From the NCBI RefSeq assembly GCF_003062295.1, contig NZ_PYCN01000012.1, forward strand, positions 1 through 64,000: DNA of 64,000 nt, given 5' to 3'. Position 1 is the first letter of the stretch. Every line of letters starts with the position of its first letter. Source of the DNA: Bradyrhizobium algeriense (GTDB lineage: Bacteria > Pseudomonadota > Alphaproteobacteria > Rhizobiales > Xanthobacteraceae). The position numbers and the translations under genes were made by a program. The notes under the pieces were generated by a model, which worked only from the letters and a program-made list of their open reading frames with translations, made no database searches and was not told where the DNA came from. This document shows positions 24,399-31,890 of the stretch, piece after piece.

Positions 24399-25532
24399 TT
24401 ACCCGGCCGCCATCCCGGAGCGGATTTCGGCGCGCAGCTCGTCGATCAGCTTCAGGCCGCTCTTGGTCTCGACATGCCAGAAGGTCCAGCCGTTGCAGGC
24501 GCCCGAGCCCTGCGCCACCGCGCCGATGCGGTGGATCGAGCCGACCTTGTCGCCGAGCATGATGGCGCCGTCGGCGCGAACCAGCGCGCCGTGACGCTTC
24601 TTGGAGTCGACCAGTTTGGTGCCGGGCGGAATCATGCCGCGCTCGATCAGTTCGGAGAAGGCCACGCGGGGGGCGTCGCGCGCGGTCATGAACGGCGCCA
24701 GCGTCGCGTCGGGCAGCGGTTCGACCGCCGCGATGCGCGCTTCGGCCGCTTTCGCATACGTCTTGTCGCGCTCGAAGCCGATGTAGCGGCGGCCGAGACG
24801 TTTTGCCACGGCGCCTGTGGTGCCGGTGCCGTTGAAGGGATCGATCACGAGGTCGCCGGGCTTCGACGACGACAGCAGCACGCGCGCCAAAAGGCCCTCG
24901 GGCTTCTGGGTTGGATGCACTTTCTTGCCGTCGGCGCCCTTGAGGCGTTCTTCGCCGGTGCAAAGCGGGATCAGCCAGTCGGAACGCGCCTGCACGTCCT
25001 CGTTGGCGGCCTTCAAGGCTTCGTAATTGAACGTATAGCCCTTGGCCTTCTCGTCGCGCGCCGCCCAGATCATGGTTTCATGGGCATTGGTGAAGCGGCG
25101 GCCGCGGAAATTCGGCATCGGATTGGTCTTGCGCCAGACGATGTCGTTGAGGACCCAGAAGCCGAGGTCCTGCATGATCGAGCCGACGCGGAAAATGTTG
25201 TGATAGGAGCCGATCACCCACAACGTCGCCGACGGCTTCATGACCCGGCGGCAGGCCAGCAGCCAGGCGCGGGTGAAATCGTCATAGGCGCCAAAGGATG
25301 AGAACTTGTCCCAGTCGTCGTTGACGGCATCGACATGGGATTCATCGGGGCGCTTGAGGTCGCCCTTCAGCTGCAGGTTATACGGCGGATCTGCGAACAC
25401 CAGATCGACGGAACCCGCCGGAAGCTTCGACATCTCGGCGACGCAATCGCCGACGACGATGCGAGCGCTGGACTCAGACTCAAATTTAGTGCGGGGCGCC
25501 CTTGCAGACGCCCCGCGACGCGACACTACCAT
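24399..25532 (-). CDS. ccrM: CcrM-type adenine-N6 DNA methyltransferase (GANTC)
   Basis: 377 residues. It is a beta-class N6-adenine methyltransferase: the catalytic DPPY is at residues 48-51 and the SAM-binding DPFNGTGTTG at 231-240, in that order. The target-recognition region lies between them, and the C-terminal extension (about 270-370, with SKKRHGALVRADGAI and GACNGWTFWH) is diagnostic of CcrM, which methylates GANTC and times the cell cycle in alphaproteobacteria. Four GACTC sites fall in 25471-25551, two inside the first codons and two before the ATG, suggesting autoregulation by methylation as in Caulobacter. A TTAACC CtrA-like half-site lies at 25625-25630. Confidence 0.96.
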   Translation of the reverse strand: MVVSRRGASARAPRTKFESESSARIVVGDCVAEMSKLPAGSVDLVFADPPYNLQLKGDLKRPDESHVDAVNDDWDKFSSFGAYDDFTRAWLLACRRVMKPSATLWVIGSYHNIFRVGSIMQDLGFWVLNDIVWRKTNPMPNFRGRRFTNAHETMIWAARDEKAKGYTFNYEALKAANEDVQARSDWLIPLCTGEERLKGADGKKVHPTQKPEGLLARVLLSSSKPGDLVIDPFNGTGTTGAVAKRLGRRYIGFERDKTYAKAAEARIAAVEPLPDATLAPFMTARDAPRVAFSELIERGMIPPGTKLVDSKKRHGALVRADGAIMLGDKVGSIHRIGAVAQGSGACNGWTFWHVETKSGLKLIDELRAEIRSGMAAG

Positions 25533-25551
25533 GACTCAATTACTCTGACTC
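25471..25551. promoter_or_regulatory. Cluster of four GANTC methylation sites at the ccrM start
   Basis: GACTC occurs at 25471-25475, 25477-25481, 25533-25537 and 25547-25551. The first two encode the Glu-Ser repeats near residue 20 of CcrM, and the other two lie within 20 bp upstream of its ATG. Each is a target of the enzyme encoded here. In Caulobacter, methylation of GANTC sites in the ccrM promoter shuts it off; the same logic is plausible here but not shown. Confidence 0.75.
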
Positions 25552-25811
25552 AGGCGACGCTGTCGGCGACGCGGGACTAAACAACCGACTGGCGATACAT
25601 TGACCCCGCAAAGTAAAAATCGACTTAACCAAGTCTGCTGCCGACAGAGAATGCGGAAGAGAGTCTGCCGATTACATTACCAGCAGAGATTGCGGCCGCT
25701 TGCGCACTAGGCAATTTTTGCCGGGCGGGCTATTGATTAATGGAATGGAAATTTTACGTGATTGCCGCGTTGGGTATTCGAGCAAACAGCCGGGGATGAG
25801 GAAACACCGCC

Positions 25812-26750
25812 ATGCGTTACGATGATTTCCGCCGCAGCGACGACATTGAAGACCGTCGCGACGATAGCGGCGGCGGAATGGGTGGCGGTGGTGGCGGTTT
25901 TGGTCTGCCGATGGGCGGTGGCGGGCTCGGCATCGGCACCATTATCGTGCTCGGTCTGGTCGGCTATGCTTTCGGAATCGATCCGCGCATCCTGATCGGC
26001 GGCGCCGAAATCTTGACCGGCGGCAACCAGGCGCCGACCTACCAGACCGATCGCCGGTCGGGGCCGGCCAAGACCGGCGCGCCGAAAGACGAAGTCGGCA
26101 GCATGATCGCCGGCATTCTTGGCGAGATCGATGACCGCTGGAGCGAGATCTTCCAGTCCAGCGGACAGAATTACACGGGACCGCGCATCGTGCTGTTTCG
26201 CAACGCCACCAATGGCGGCCGCTGCGGCATGGCGCAGTCGGCGATGGGACCGTTCTACTGCCCGCCGGACAAGCAGATCTTCCTCGACACCGGTTTCTTC
26301 CGCGAAGTCGAGACGCGCTTTCGCGGCTGTTCGGGCAGCACCTGCAAATTCACGACAGCCTATATCATCGCCCATGAAGCGGGACATCACATCCAGAACC
26401 TGCTCGGCATCCTGCCGCGGGTGCAGCGGCTGCAGCAGCAGGCCGGCAGCAAGGCGGAAGCCAACGCGCTGCAGGTCAAGGTCGAACTGCAGGCGGATTG
26501 TCTTTCCGGCGTCTGGGTCAACCGCGAGGAAAAGAAACGTCCGGGGTTCGTCGAAGCCGGCGACATCGACGCGGCATTGAAAACAGCAACCGCGATCGGC
26601 GACGACACGCTGCAGCGACAGTCGACGGGCAGGGTGGTGCCGGACAGCTTCACCCACGGCTCCGCGGCACAGCGCAAGCAATGGTTCATGACCGGCTACC
26701 AGCAGGGCACGGTGCAGGCCTGCAACACGTTTGCCCAAGGCGCTTTGTAA
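25812..26750 (+). CDS. YpfJ-type neutral zinc metallopeptidase, membrane-anchored
   Basis: 312 residues. A Gly-rich N-terminus (about residues 20-40) leads into one membrane helix (GIGTIIVLGLVGYAFG, about 40-56), followed by an extracytoplasmic domain. The zinc motif HEAGHH sits in TTAYIIAHEAGHHIQNLLG, and VELQADCLSGVW supplies a downstream acidic ligand region. Cysteine pairs (GRCGM, YCPP, CSGSTC) suggest disulfides outside the cytoplasm. The family is widespread and of unknown substrate. A GAGGAAA site precedes the ATG. The last codons are part of a perfect 16-bp tandem duplication crossing the stop (26737-26768). Confidence 0.9.
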   Translation: MRYDDFRRSDDIEDRRDDSGGGMGGGGGGFGLPMGGGGLGIGTIIVLGLVGYAFGIDPRILIGGAEILTGGNQAPTYQTDRRSGPAKTGAPKDEVGSMIAGILGEIDDRWSEIFQSSGQNYTGPRIVLFRNATNGGRCGMAQSAMGPFYCPPDKQIFLDTGFFREVETRFRGCSGSTCKFTTAYIIAHEAGHHIQNLLGILPRVQRLQQQAGSKAEANALQVKVELQADCLSGVWVNREEKKRPGFVEAGDIDAALKTATAIGDDTLQRQSTGRVVPDSFTHGSAAQRKQWFMTGYQQGTVQACNTFAQGAL

Positions 26751-26768
26751 TTAAGGCGCTTTGTAATT
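26737..26768. repeat. Perfect 16-bp tandem duplication across a stop codon
   Basis: AAGGCGCTTTGTAATT occurs at 26737-26752 and directly again at 26753-26768. The first copy carries the last codons and stop of the metallopeptidase gene, so the second copy lies in the 3' untranslated region. Partial further copies (GAAGGCGCG, CGCGTTGTAGTTTGAAG) follow. It looks like a recent slippage product. Confidence 0.85.
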
Positions 26769-26805
26769 TGAAGGCGCGTTATAGTTTCGCGTTGTAGTTT
26801 GAAGA

Positions 26806-26864
26806 CGTGATGCCCGGCCTTTTCAACGCGAAGACGCGCTTCGCGCTTTAGGCCGGGCACGACG
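26806..26864. repeat. Intergenic inverted repeat (GTGATGCCCGGCCT family)
   Basis: CGTGATGCCCGGCCT and AGGCCGGGCACGACG are near-perfect inverted arms, with GCGAAGACGCGCTTCGC nested inside. It lies between the metallopeptidase gene and moaB, ending about 14 bp before the moaB ATG. A related element is found at 52071-52114. Confidence 0.8.
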
Positions 26865-26877
26865 GGAAGAAGCGGTC

Positions 26878-27441
26878 ATGTCCTCCATCGATGAATCAAA
26901 ACAATTCGTGCCGCTCAACATCGCGGTGCTGACGGTCTCCGACACCCGCACGCTGGCCGATGACAAATCCGGCACCACGTTGACGGAGCGGCTGACGGCG
27001 GCGGGTCATCGGCTTGCCGCGCGCGAGATCATCGTCGACGACATCGATGCGATCCGCGTCATCATCAAGCGATGGATCGCCGACGAGGGCGTCGATGCCA
27101 TCATCACCACCGGCGGTACTGGATTTACCGGCCGCGACGTGACGCCGGAGGCGGTCGAGCCGCTGTTCGAGAAGCGGATGGATGGCTTTTCCATCGCCTT
27201 CCACATGCTGAGCCACGCCAAGATCGGCACCTCGACGGTGCAGAGCCGCGCCACTGCCGGCGTTGCGGGCGCGACCTTCATCTTCTGCCTGCCGGGATCG
27301 CCGGGCGCCTGCCGCGATGCGTGGGACGGCATCCTCGCCGCCCAACTCGATTACCGCACGCGTCCCTGCAATTTCGTCGAGATCATGCCGCGACTCGACG
27401 AGCACTTGCGGCGGCCTAAAGCACAAGGCGCGTCGGCCTGA
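26878..27441 (+). CDS. moaB: Molybdenum cofactor biosynthesis protein MoaB
   Basis: 187 residues, the usual size. The MoCF-binding fold is marked by LNIAVLTVSDTRT near the N-terminus, DAIITTGGTGFTGRDVTPEA in the middle, and FCLPGSPGACRDAWD later. MoaB/Mog-type proteins adenylylate molybdopterin ahead of molybdenum insertion, although for MoaB itself this role is not firm in every species. The gene is monocistronic in appearance: it follows a palindromic repeat and is convergent with the microprotein gene 27449-27592, with only 7 bp between stops. Confidence 0.94.
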   Translation: MSSIDESKQFVPLNIAVLTVSDTRTLADDKSGTTLTERLTAAGHRLAAREIIVDDIDAIRVIIKRWIADEGVDAIITTGGTGFTGRDVTPEAVEPLFEKRMDGFSIAFHMLSHAKIGTSTVQSRATAGVAGATFIFCLPGSPGACRDAWDGILAAQLDYRTRPCNFVEIMPRLDEHLRRPKAQGASA

Positions 27442-27448
27442 CGAAGAT

Positions 27449-27592
27449 TCAGCGTGGCCTAACCAGCCACGACCAGATCGCATGCCACATGTTGCGATAC
27501 CATTCTTCGCGCAACTCATGTGCACGCTTGATGTAAAAATCCAGGAGGTCCGGCGTGACGCGCCGCGGGATATCGCGACGCCCCGGCTTCAC
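27449..27592 (-). CDS. 47-aa microprotein coupled to the MarR-GNAT gene
   Basis: A 48-codon frame starts with GTG at 27592, and its first bases form GTGA with the TGA stop of the MarR-GNAT gene, an overlap typical of translational coupling. The product is basic and amphipathic, with RRDIPRRVTPDLLDFYIKR followed by a Trp-rich end (EWYRNMWHAIWSWLVRPR). The pattern of a short RVTPDLLDFY segment and an aromatic helix resembles unnamed rhizobial small proteins. A frame this short is weakly supported on its own; the coupling and non-random aromatic C-terminus argue for it. The function is unknown. Confidence 0.65.
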   Translation of the reverse strand: MKPGRRDIPRRVTPDLLDFYIKRAHELREEWYRNMWHAIWSWLVRPR

Positions 27593-28518
27593 AGTTCGAG
27601 TTCCCAGGTTTCGCCGATCAGGTCCTGGCCGAAACTGCGGTGCGGCTCGGTGGCAACCAGCTTGAATCCGGCTTCCTGGTAGATCTTGCGGGCGGCGACG
27701 AGGATGCTCTGGGTCCACAGCGTGATCCGCCGATAGCCGCAGGCCTTCGCGAACGCGATGCATTCGGCGACCAGCCGATGGCCCAGACCCTGGCCACGCC
27801 CGGCCGGGTCGACCAGCAAGAGCCGCAGCTTGGCGATATCGTCGGTGTGCCGCACCAGAAATATCGAGCCGACCTGCGCTCCCTCGATATCAGCGATCCA
27901 GCAACGTTCCCGCGATGCGTCGAACGAGCTGAGGAACTTGGCCGCGATCTCGGCGACGAGCCCCTCGAACGAGGAATCCCAGCCGTATTCGCGGGCGTAG
28001 AGCGCGCCGTGGCTCTGCACCACCCATCCCATGTCGCCGGGACGCGGCTCGCGCAGCGTCGCCGGCTTTGGCGCTACACTGCCATCACCGAGCAGCCGCT
28101 CGATGTCGGTCATTGCCCCGATCAGGCGCTCCCTGCCGCCGCGTGTCAGCGCGGCAAGCATCGCTGCGACGTCGTCCTTTGTATTGCGCTCGAGTTTGGC
28201 GAACGCCTGACGGCCTTTGGCGGTCAATCCGAGCCGGTATTGCCGGCGGTCGGACGGCAGCGGTTCGCGGGTGATCAACCCGGTTTCATCGAAATTCTGC
28301 ACGATGCGGCTGAGATAGCCGGCATCGAGGCCCAATTCGGCGCCAATCTCCTTGGCTGAGAGATCTTCGCGGTGGGCGAGCTCGTACAGCACCCGGGCTT
28401 CGCTCAGCGAGAACGGGCTTTTCACGACCTGCTGGTCCAGCACGCCGAGCCTGCGGGTGTAGAAGCGGTTGAAGGCGCGAACCGCCGCGACTTCCCGTTC
28501 GGAATCCGGTTGTGGCAT
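27589..28518 (-). CDS. Fused MarR-type regulator and GNAT acetyltransferase
   Basis: 309 residues from the ATG at 28518, with GAGGGAG upstream. Residues about 10-145 form a MarR winged helix (FSLSEARVLYELAHREDLSAKEIG, then LSRIVQNFDETGLITREPLPSDRRQY with the wing). Residues about 165-305 form a GNAT domain whose acetyl-CoA loop is RGQGLGHRLV within LLLVDPAGRGQG. Such fusions are common in soil bacteria and are thought to couple acetylation of a small substrate to gene control. The intergenic region upstream carries a 12-bp perfect inverted repeat, so autorepression is likely. The microprotein gene is coupled at its stop. Confidence 0.92.
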   Translation of the reverse strand: MPQPDSEREVAAVRAFNRFYTRRLGVLDQQVVKSPFSLSEARVLYELAHREDLSAKEIGAELGLDAGYLSRIVQNFDETGLITREPLPSDRRQYRLGLTAKGRQAFAKLERNTKDDVAAMLAALTRGGRERLIGAMTDIERLLGDGSVAPKPATLREPRPGDMGWVVQSHGALYAREYGWDSSFEGLVAEIAAKFLSSFDASRERCWIADIEGAQVGSIFLVRHTDDIAKLRLLLVDPAGRGQGLGHRLVAECIAFAKACGYRRITLWTQSILVAARKIYQEAGFKLVATEPHRSFGQDLIGETWELEL

Positions 28519-28534
28519 GATACTCCCTCGATAT

Positions 28535-28581
28535 TTGCCATTGTCAAATATATAGTTGCTTTTGGCAAGTATATATTTGAC
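28535..28581. promoter_or_regulatory. Inverted-repeat operator upstream of the MarR-GNAT gene
   Basis: GTCAAATATATA (28543-28554) and TATATATTTGAC (28570-28581) are perfect inverted copies. TTGCCA (28535-28540) and TGGCAA (28563-28568) form a second inverted pair interleaved with them. The set begins 17 bp upstream of the MarR-GNAT ATG and is strikingly AT-rich for this genome. It fits a MarR-family binding site overlapping the promoter. Confidence 0.7.
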
Positions 28582-28671
28582 GGCAGGCATCGTGCGAGGC
28601 GCGCCAGCCCCGTTCTACTTTGCATGGGGTTGTTTTCGATATTTTGTGTCTGGGCCCTGCGGTGTACCGCT

Positions 28672-29244
28672 TCAGGCGACGACCATGATCCGGCTGCGCA
28701 ACTGGGTGCGCGCCGAGCGGCCGAGCTGGCGCAGCAGCCGCGTCTCGGAACGGCGCGAATCCGGCCGGTGGCCGCCAAGCCGCTCATAATGATCGCGCGC
28801 GATCAGGAGGCCCTGTTCCGCCGACGGCCCGGTAATCATGCGGGCGACGAATTTGAAGCCGTCGCGCAGCCGCGTGTCGGCGTAGGGCGAGCGGGCATAG
28901 CGAAAGACCCCGGCGCGCGGCCGGTCGCTGCTCGATACGTTCTGGATGAACTGCGTGGTCTCGTCGATCCATCCGTTGTCGAGCACCGCGCCGGCGTGCA
29001 GGAACATCAGCCATGGCGAGCGCGCCGCCCGCGCACCGGCGGCCAGCGCCGCGGCGCGTGTTCCTTCAAACTTGAGAAAGCCGCAGCCGGCGACGTCGGC
29101 CACCCGCTCGATCACGCCGTTGCCGGCCCTGTCGACCAACAGGACCTCGCGGATGACGCCGGCTGCAGCTCCCGGCACAAGCGCCGCAAGCGTTGCGACG
29201 GCGGGCTGCTCGACCCCTTCGGTTGGAATGATCACGCTCAACAT
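28672..29244 (-). CDS. Family 2-like glycosyltransferase
   Basis: 190 residues. MLSVIIPTEG and IREVLLVDRAGNG give the nucleotide-sugar strand pattern of GT-A enzymes, and SPWLMFLHAGAVLDNGWID provides the region where family 2 enzymes place their DxD (here HAGAVLD, so the metal motif is degenerate). The C-terminal block GPSAEQGLLIARDHYERLGG is also seen in TIGR04283-type members. It should transfer a sugar to an unknown acceptor. No polysaccharide gene cluster surrounds it. Its flank toward 29434 is shared with the divergent radical SAM gene. Confidence 0.75.
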   Translation of the reverse strand: MLSVIIPTEGVEQPAVATLAALVPGAAAGVIREVLLVDRAGNGVIERVADVAGCGFLKFEGTRAAALAAGARAARSPWLMFLHAGAVLDNGWIDETTQFIQNVSSSDRPRAGVFRYARSPYADTRLRDGFKFVARMITGPSAEQGLLIARDHYERLGGHRPDSRRSETRLLRQLGRSARTQLRSRIMVVA

Positions 29245-29395
29245 GAATGAGGCTTCGGTGGCTCATACGAGGAAAAACGCTGCACTGTTATCACCTTGTC
29301 ATAATCAAAGCAGCCGCTTGCGTGCAGTTTTTTGCGGCACCTGGCGCCGCTGCCTTCTACGACGTTTGCGCTTCATGTGAATTGTTGTCGATGAT

Positions 29396-29410
29396 GTTCT
29401 TGATTTGTTC
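29396..29410. promoter_or_regulatory. LexA (SOS) box, GTTC-N7-GTTC
   Basis: GTTC at 29396-29399 and GTTC at 29407-29410 are separated by exactly seven bases, matching the direct-repeat LexA box of Alphaproteobacteria. The site lies 24-38 bp upstream of the ATG of the SplB-like gene, where bound LexA would block transcription. Confidence 0.75.
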
Positions 29411-29433
29411 TTTTGACGTGCTATGTTCGCTTC

Positions 29434-30594
29434 ATGAGCCGAGCATCCTCTCATGCCCTCAAGCACCCGCCGGTCACGGCGCCCTCCGAGCCGGCGGGTG
29501 CGACACCTTTTCCTGAGCTTGCGGTCACCATCGAAGGCAAGCGACGGCGTGGCCGCGGCGCGCAGTCCAACGATAGCGGCCGGTTCGAGGCCGAGGCGCG
29601 GGTTGCCTTCGACGATGGCTGGCAGAGCCTGGACGAGCTGCCGCCGTTCAAGACGACGGTATCGCTCGATACCTCGCGCAAGGTCATCACCCGCAACGAC
29701 TCGCCCGACATCGGGTTCGACCGTTCAATCAATCCGTATCGCGGCTGTGAGCATGGCTGTGTCTACTGCTTCGCGCGGCCGACCCACGCCTTTCTCGGGC
29801 TGTCGCCCGGGCTCGATTTCGAATCCAAGCTGCTGGCCAAGCCGGACGCGCCGGAACTGCTCGAGAAGGAACTGGCCGCCTCCGGTTACGAGCCGCGCAT
29901 GATCGCGATCGGCACCAACACCGACCCGTATCAGCCGATTGAGCGCGAGCACAAGATCATGCGCGGCATTCTCGAAGTGCTCGATCGCGCCGGCCATCCC
30001 GTCGGCATCGTGACCAAATCGGCGCTGGTGACGCGCGACATCGATATTCTGCAGCGGATGGCGAAGCGCAATCTGGCCAAGGTCGCCATATCCGTGACCA
30101 CGCTCGATCCCAAGCTCGCGCGCACCATGGAGCCGCGCGCCTCGACGCCGCCGAAGCGACTGGAGGCGCTGCGGCAATTGTCGCAGGCCGGCATTCCCGC
30201 GACCGTGATGGTCGCCCCCGTCATTCCTGCGCTGAACGATTCCGAGATCGAACGCATTCTCGATGCCGCAGCCCATGCCGGCGTCAAGGAAGCAAGCTAC
30301 GTGCTGCTGCGGCTGCCGCTGGAAGTGCGCGACCTGTTTCGCGAATGGCTGATGGCGAACTATCCCGATCGTTACCGTCACGTCTTCACCCTGATCCGCG
30401 ACATGCGCGGCGGGCGCGACTACGACTCGCAATGGGGAACGCGGATGAAGGGCACCGGCCCGATGGCCTGGATGATCGGGCGGCGGTTCGAAATCGCCTG
30501 CGAAAAGCTCGGCCTCAACAAGCGCCGCTCGAAGCTGACGACCGATCATTTCATCAAGCCGAAGCGAAGCGGACAGCAACTGAGTTTGTTCTAG
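29434..30594 (+). CDS. PA0069-family radical SAM protein (SplB-like, COG1533)
   Basis: 386 residues from the ATG at 29434. The radical SAM cluster motif is CEHGCVYC (CxxxCxxC) in INPYRGCEHGCVYCFARP, and the next block IAIGTNTDPYQPIEREHKIMRGI is characteristic of spore-photoproduct-lyase-like proteins. They use a 4Fe-4S cluster and SAM to make a 5'-deoxyadenosyl radical. The family is annotated as putative DNA repair lyase, but its reaction is unproven. A LexA box precedes it, supporting a DNA damage role. The C-terminus ends in a basic tail (KPKRSGQQLSLF). The long basic N-terminal region (about 1-60) is probably disordered. Confidence 0.93.
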   Translation: MSRASSHALKHPPVTAPSEPAGATPFPELAVTIEGKRRRGRGAQSNDSGRFEAEARVAFDDGWQSLDELPPFKTTVSLDTSRKVITRNDSPDIGFDRSINPYRGCEHGCVYCFARPTHAFLGLSPGLDFESKLLAKPDAPELLEKELAASGYEPRMIAIGTNTDPYQPIEREHKIMRGILEVLDRAGHPVGIVTKSALVTRDIDILQRMAKRNLAKVAISVTTLDPKLARTMEPRASTPPKRLEALRQLSQAGIPATVMVAPVIPALNDSEIERILDAAAHAGVKEASYVLLRLPLEVRDLFREWLMANYPDRYRHVFTLIRDMRGGRDYDSQWGTRMKGTGPMAWMIGRRFEIACEKLGLNKRRSKLTTDHFIKPKRSGQQLSLF

Positions 30595-30622
30595 AAGCCG
30601 TCATTCGGGCGCAAGCGACTTG

Positions 30623-30651
30623 TCCGCCGTAGCTCGAAGAGCGAAGGCGGA
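30623..30651. repeat. Short intergenic inverted repeat (TCCGCC...GGCGGA)
   Basis: TCCGCCGTAGCTC and GAGCGAAGGCGGA form a small imperfect hairpin in the 151-bp gap between the radical SAM gene and the VOC gene. The flanking GTCATTCGGGCGCAAGCG and GCAATGACGG suggest that it is the core of a larger dispersed element. Confidence 0.65.
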
Positions 30652-30745
30652 ATGTCGCCACGGAACAATGGATTGTTTCGTCGCTTACGCTCCCTTGCGC
30701 AAACGCTTCGCGTTTGTCGCAGGCAATGACGGATAGGAGAGTAGC

Positions 30746-31195
30746 ATGAGTACCAAAGCGCCAACCCCCCGGTTCACGGTAATCACGCTCGGCGTAACCG
30801 ACATGCGCGCCAGTATCGCGTTTTACGAAGCGCTCGGCTTTGCCCGAAAAATGCAGGCAACCGGCGAGGCGGTCGCTTTCTTCGACACCGGCGGCACGCT
30901 GATCGCGCTATTCCCGTGGGATCAACTCGCCCGCGACGTCACGCTGCCGGATGAGCCGCGGCCGAAAACCTTTCGCGGAACGACACTCGCCTGGAATTGC
31001 AGCTCCGTCGAGGAGGTCGACACCGTGCTGGATTTCGCAATCTCCTGCGGTGCGTCGCTATTGAAGCCCGCGCACAAGACCGATTACGGCGGTTACTCCG
31101 GCTATTTCGGCGATCCCGACAACCATCCCTGGGAAGTCGTGGTCGCGCCCGGCATCGAGGTTGGCAACGACCGGCGGGTTCATCTGCCGGATTAG
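30746..31195 (+). CDS. VOC (glyoxalase-fold) family protein
   Basis: 149 residues. It starts with a typical VOC strand and helix, FTVITLGVTDMRASIAFYEALGF, and ends with GYSGYFGDPDNHPWEVVVAPG, where the FxDPDxHxWE pattern supplies the last metal-ligand position. The first-strand position usually occupied by a metal-binding His or Glu is a threonine here, so a catalytic role cannot be presumed; antibiotic-binding relatives also use this fold. A GAGTAGC sequence precedes the ATG. A GNAT gene follows 62 bp downstream on the same strand. Confidence 0.88.
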   Translation: MSTKAPTPRFTVITLGVTDMRASIAFYEALGFARKMQATGEAVAFFDTGGTLIALFPWDQLARDVTLPDEPRPKTFRGTTLAWNCSSVEEVDTVLDFAISCGASLLKPAHKTDYGGYSGYFGDPDNHPWEVVVAPGIEVGNDRRVHLPD

Positions 31196-31256
31196 AACCC
31201 ACGATGCGATGGCCGCGCCGCTTCTCTCTGCCGGCAAGTTGCGGTATTGCAGCTTG

Positions 31257-31832
31257 ATGAACCAGAAGCCCGCACCGCTATCGGAACAGCAGCCGCTCGT
31301 CATCTTGACGACGCCGCGGCTAATTCTGCGCGCTGTGGTCGAAGACGACATATCGGTTCTGCACAGTCTGATCTTCGGTGACAGCGATGTGATGCGCTTT
31401 GCATTTTCCGGAGCGCCGATGGCAGGGGACGCCGCCGAAGATTTCATTCGGCGATTCTTCACCTTCGGCCGCAGCCTCACGGGGTTTGCGGTTCTGATGG
31501 AAAAGCCTGCGGGCGAAATCATCGGCTTTGCCGGCTTGGCCCGATGTGACGCGCTGGGAGCCGACGATTTTGAGATCGGGTTTGTCCTTGCGCGCCGGGC
31601 ATGGGGCAAGGGGATCGCAACCGAAATCGGCGAGGCGCAGCTTGCCTTTGGGTTCGAGCAACTCAAATGCGGCAGATTGCTCGGGCTGGTCGATCCGAGA
31701 AATGCACCATCCATTCATGCGCTCGAGAAGCTCGGAATGCGCTATCAGGAGACGATTGCGGATCCCGAACGCGGAAGTCGGAGCGTTTATGTGATTGAGG
31801 CCACGGAGTGGCAACGGCGGCGCGCTGAATAA
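31257..31832 (+). CDS. GNAT-family N-acetyltransferase (RimJ/RimL-like)
   Basis: 191 residues from the ATG at 31257, chosen because the next upstream ATG (31209) lies close to the VOC stop and would add a poorly conserved-looking leader. There is no clear ribosome-binding site for either. The RimJ/RimL-type pattern is clear: ILTTPRLILRAVVEDD at the N-terminus, IGFVLARRAWGKGIATEIGEAQ as the acetyl-CoA loop, and LVDPRNAPSIHALEKLGM near the end. It would acetylate the amine of a protein or small molecule. It overlaps nothing and precedes rnhB by 58 bp. Confidence 0.88.
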   Translation: MNQKPAPLSEQQPLVILTTPRLILRAVVEDDISVLHSLIFGDSDVMRFAFSGAPMAGDAAEDFIRRFFTFGRSLTGFAVLMEKPAGEIIGFAGLARCDALGADDFEIGFVLARRAWGKGIATEIGEAQLAFGFEQLKCGRLLGLVDPRNAPSIHALEKLGMRYQETIADPERGSRSVYVIEATEWQRRRAE

Positions 31833-31890
31833 CGGGAATTGTGCCGGGTTTCCGGTTGCGCCCGGGCGCGCGCTTTCGCACGATCCCGGC

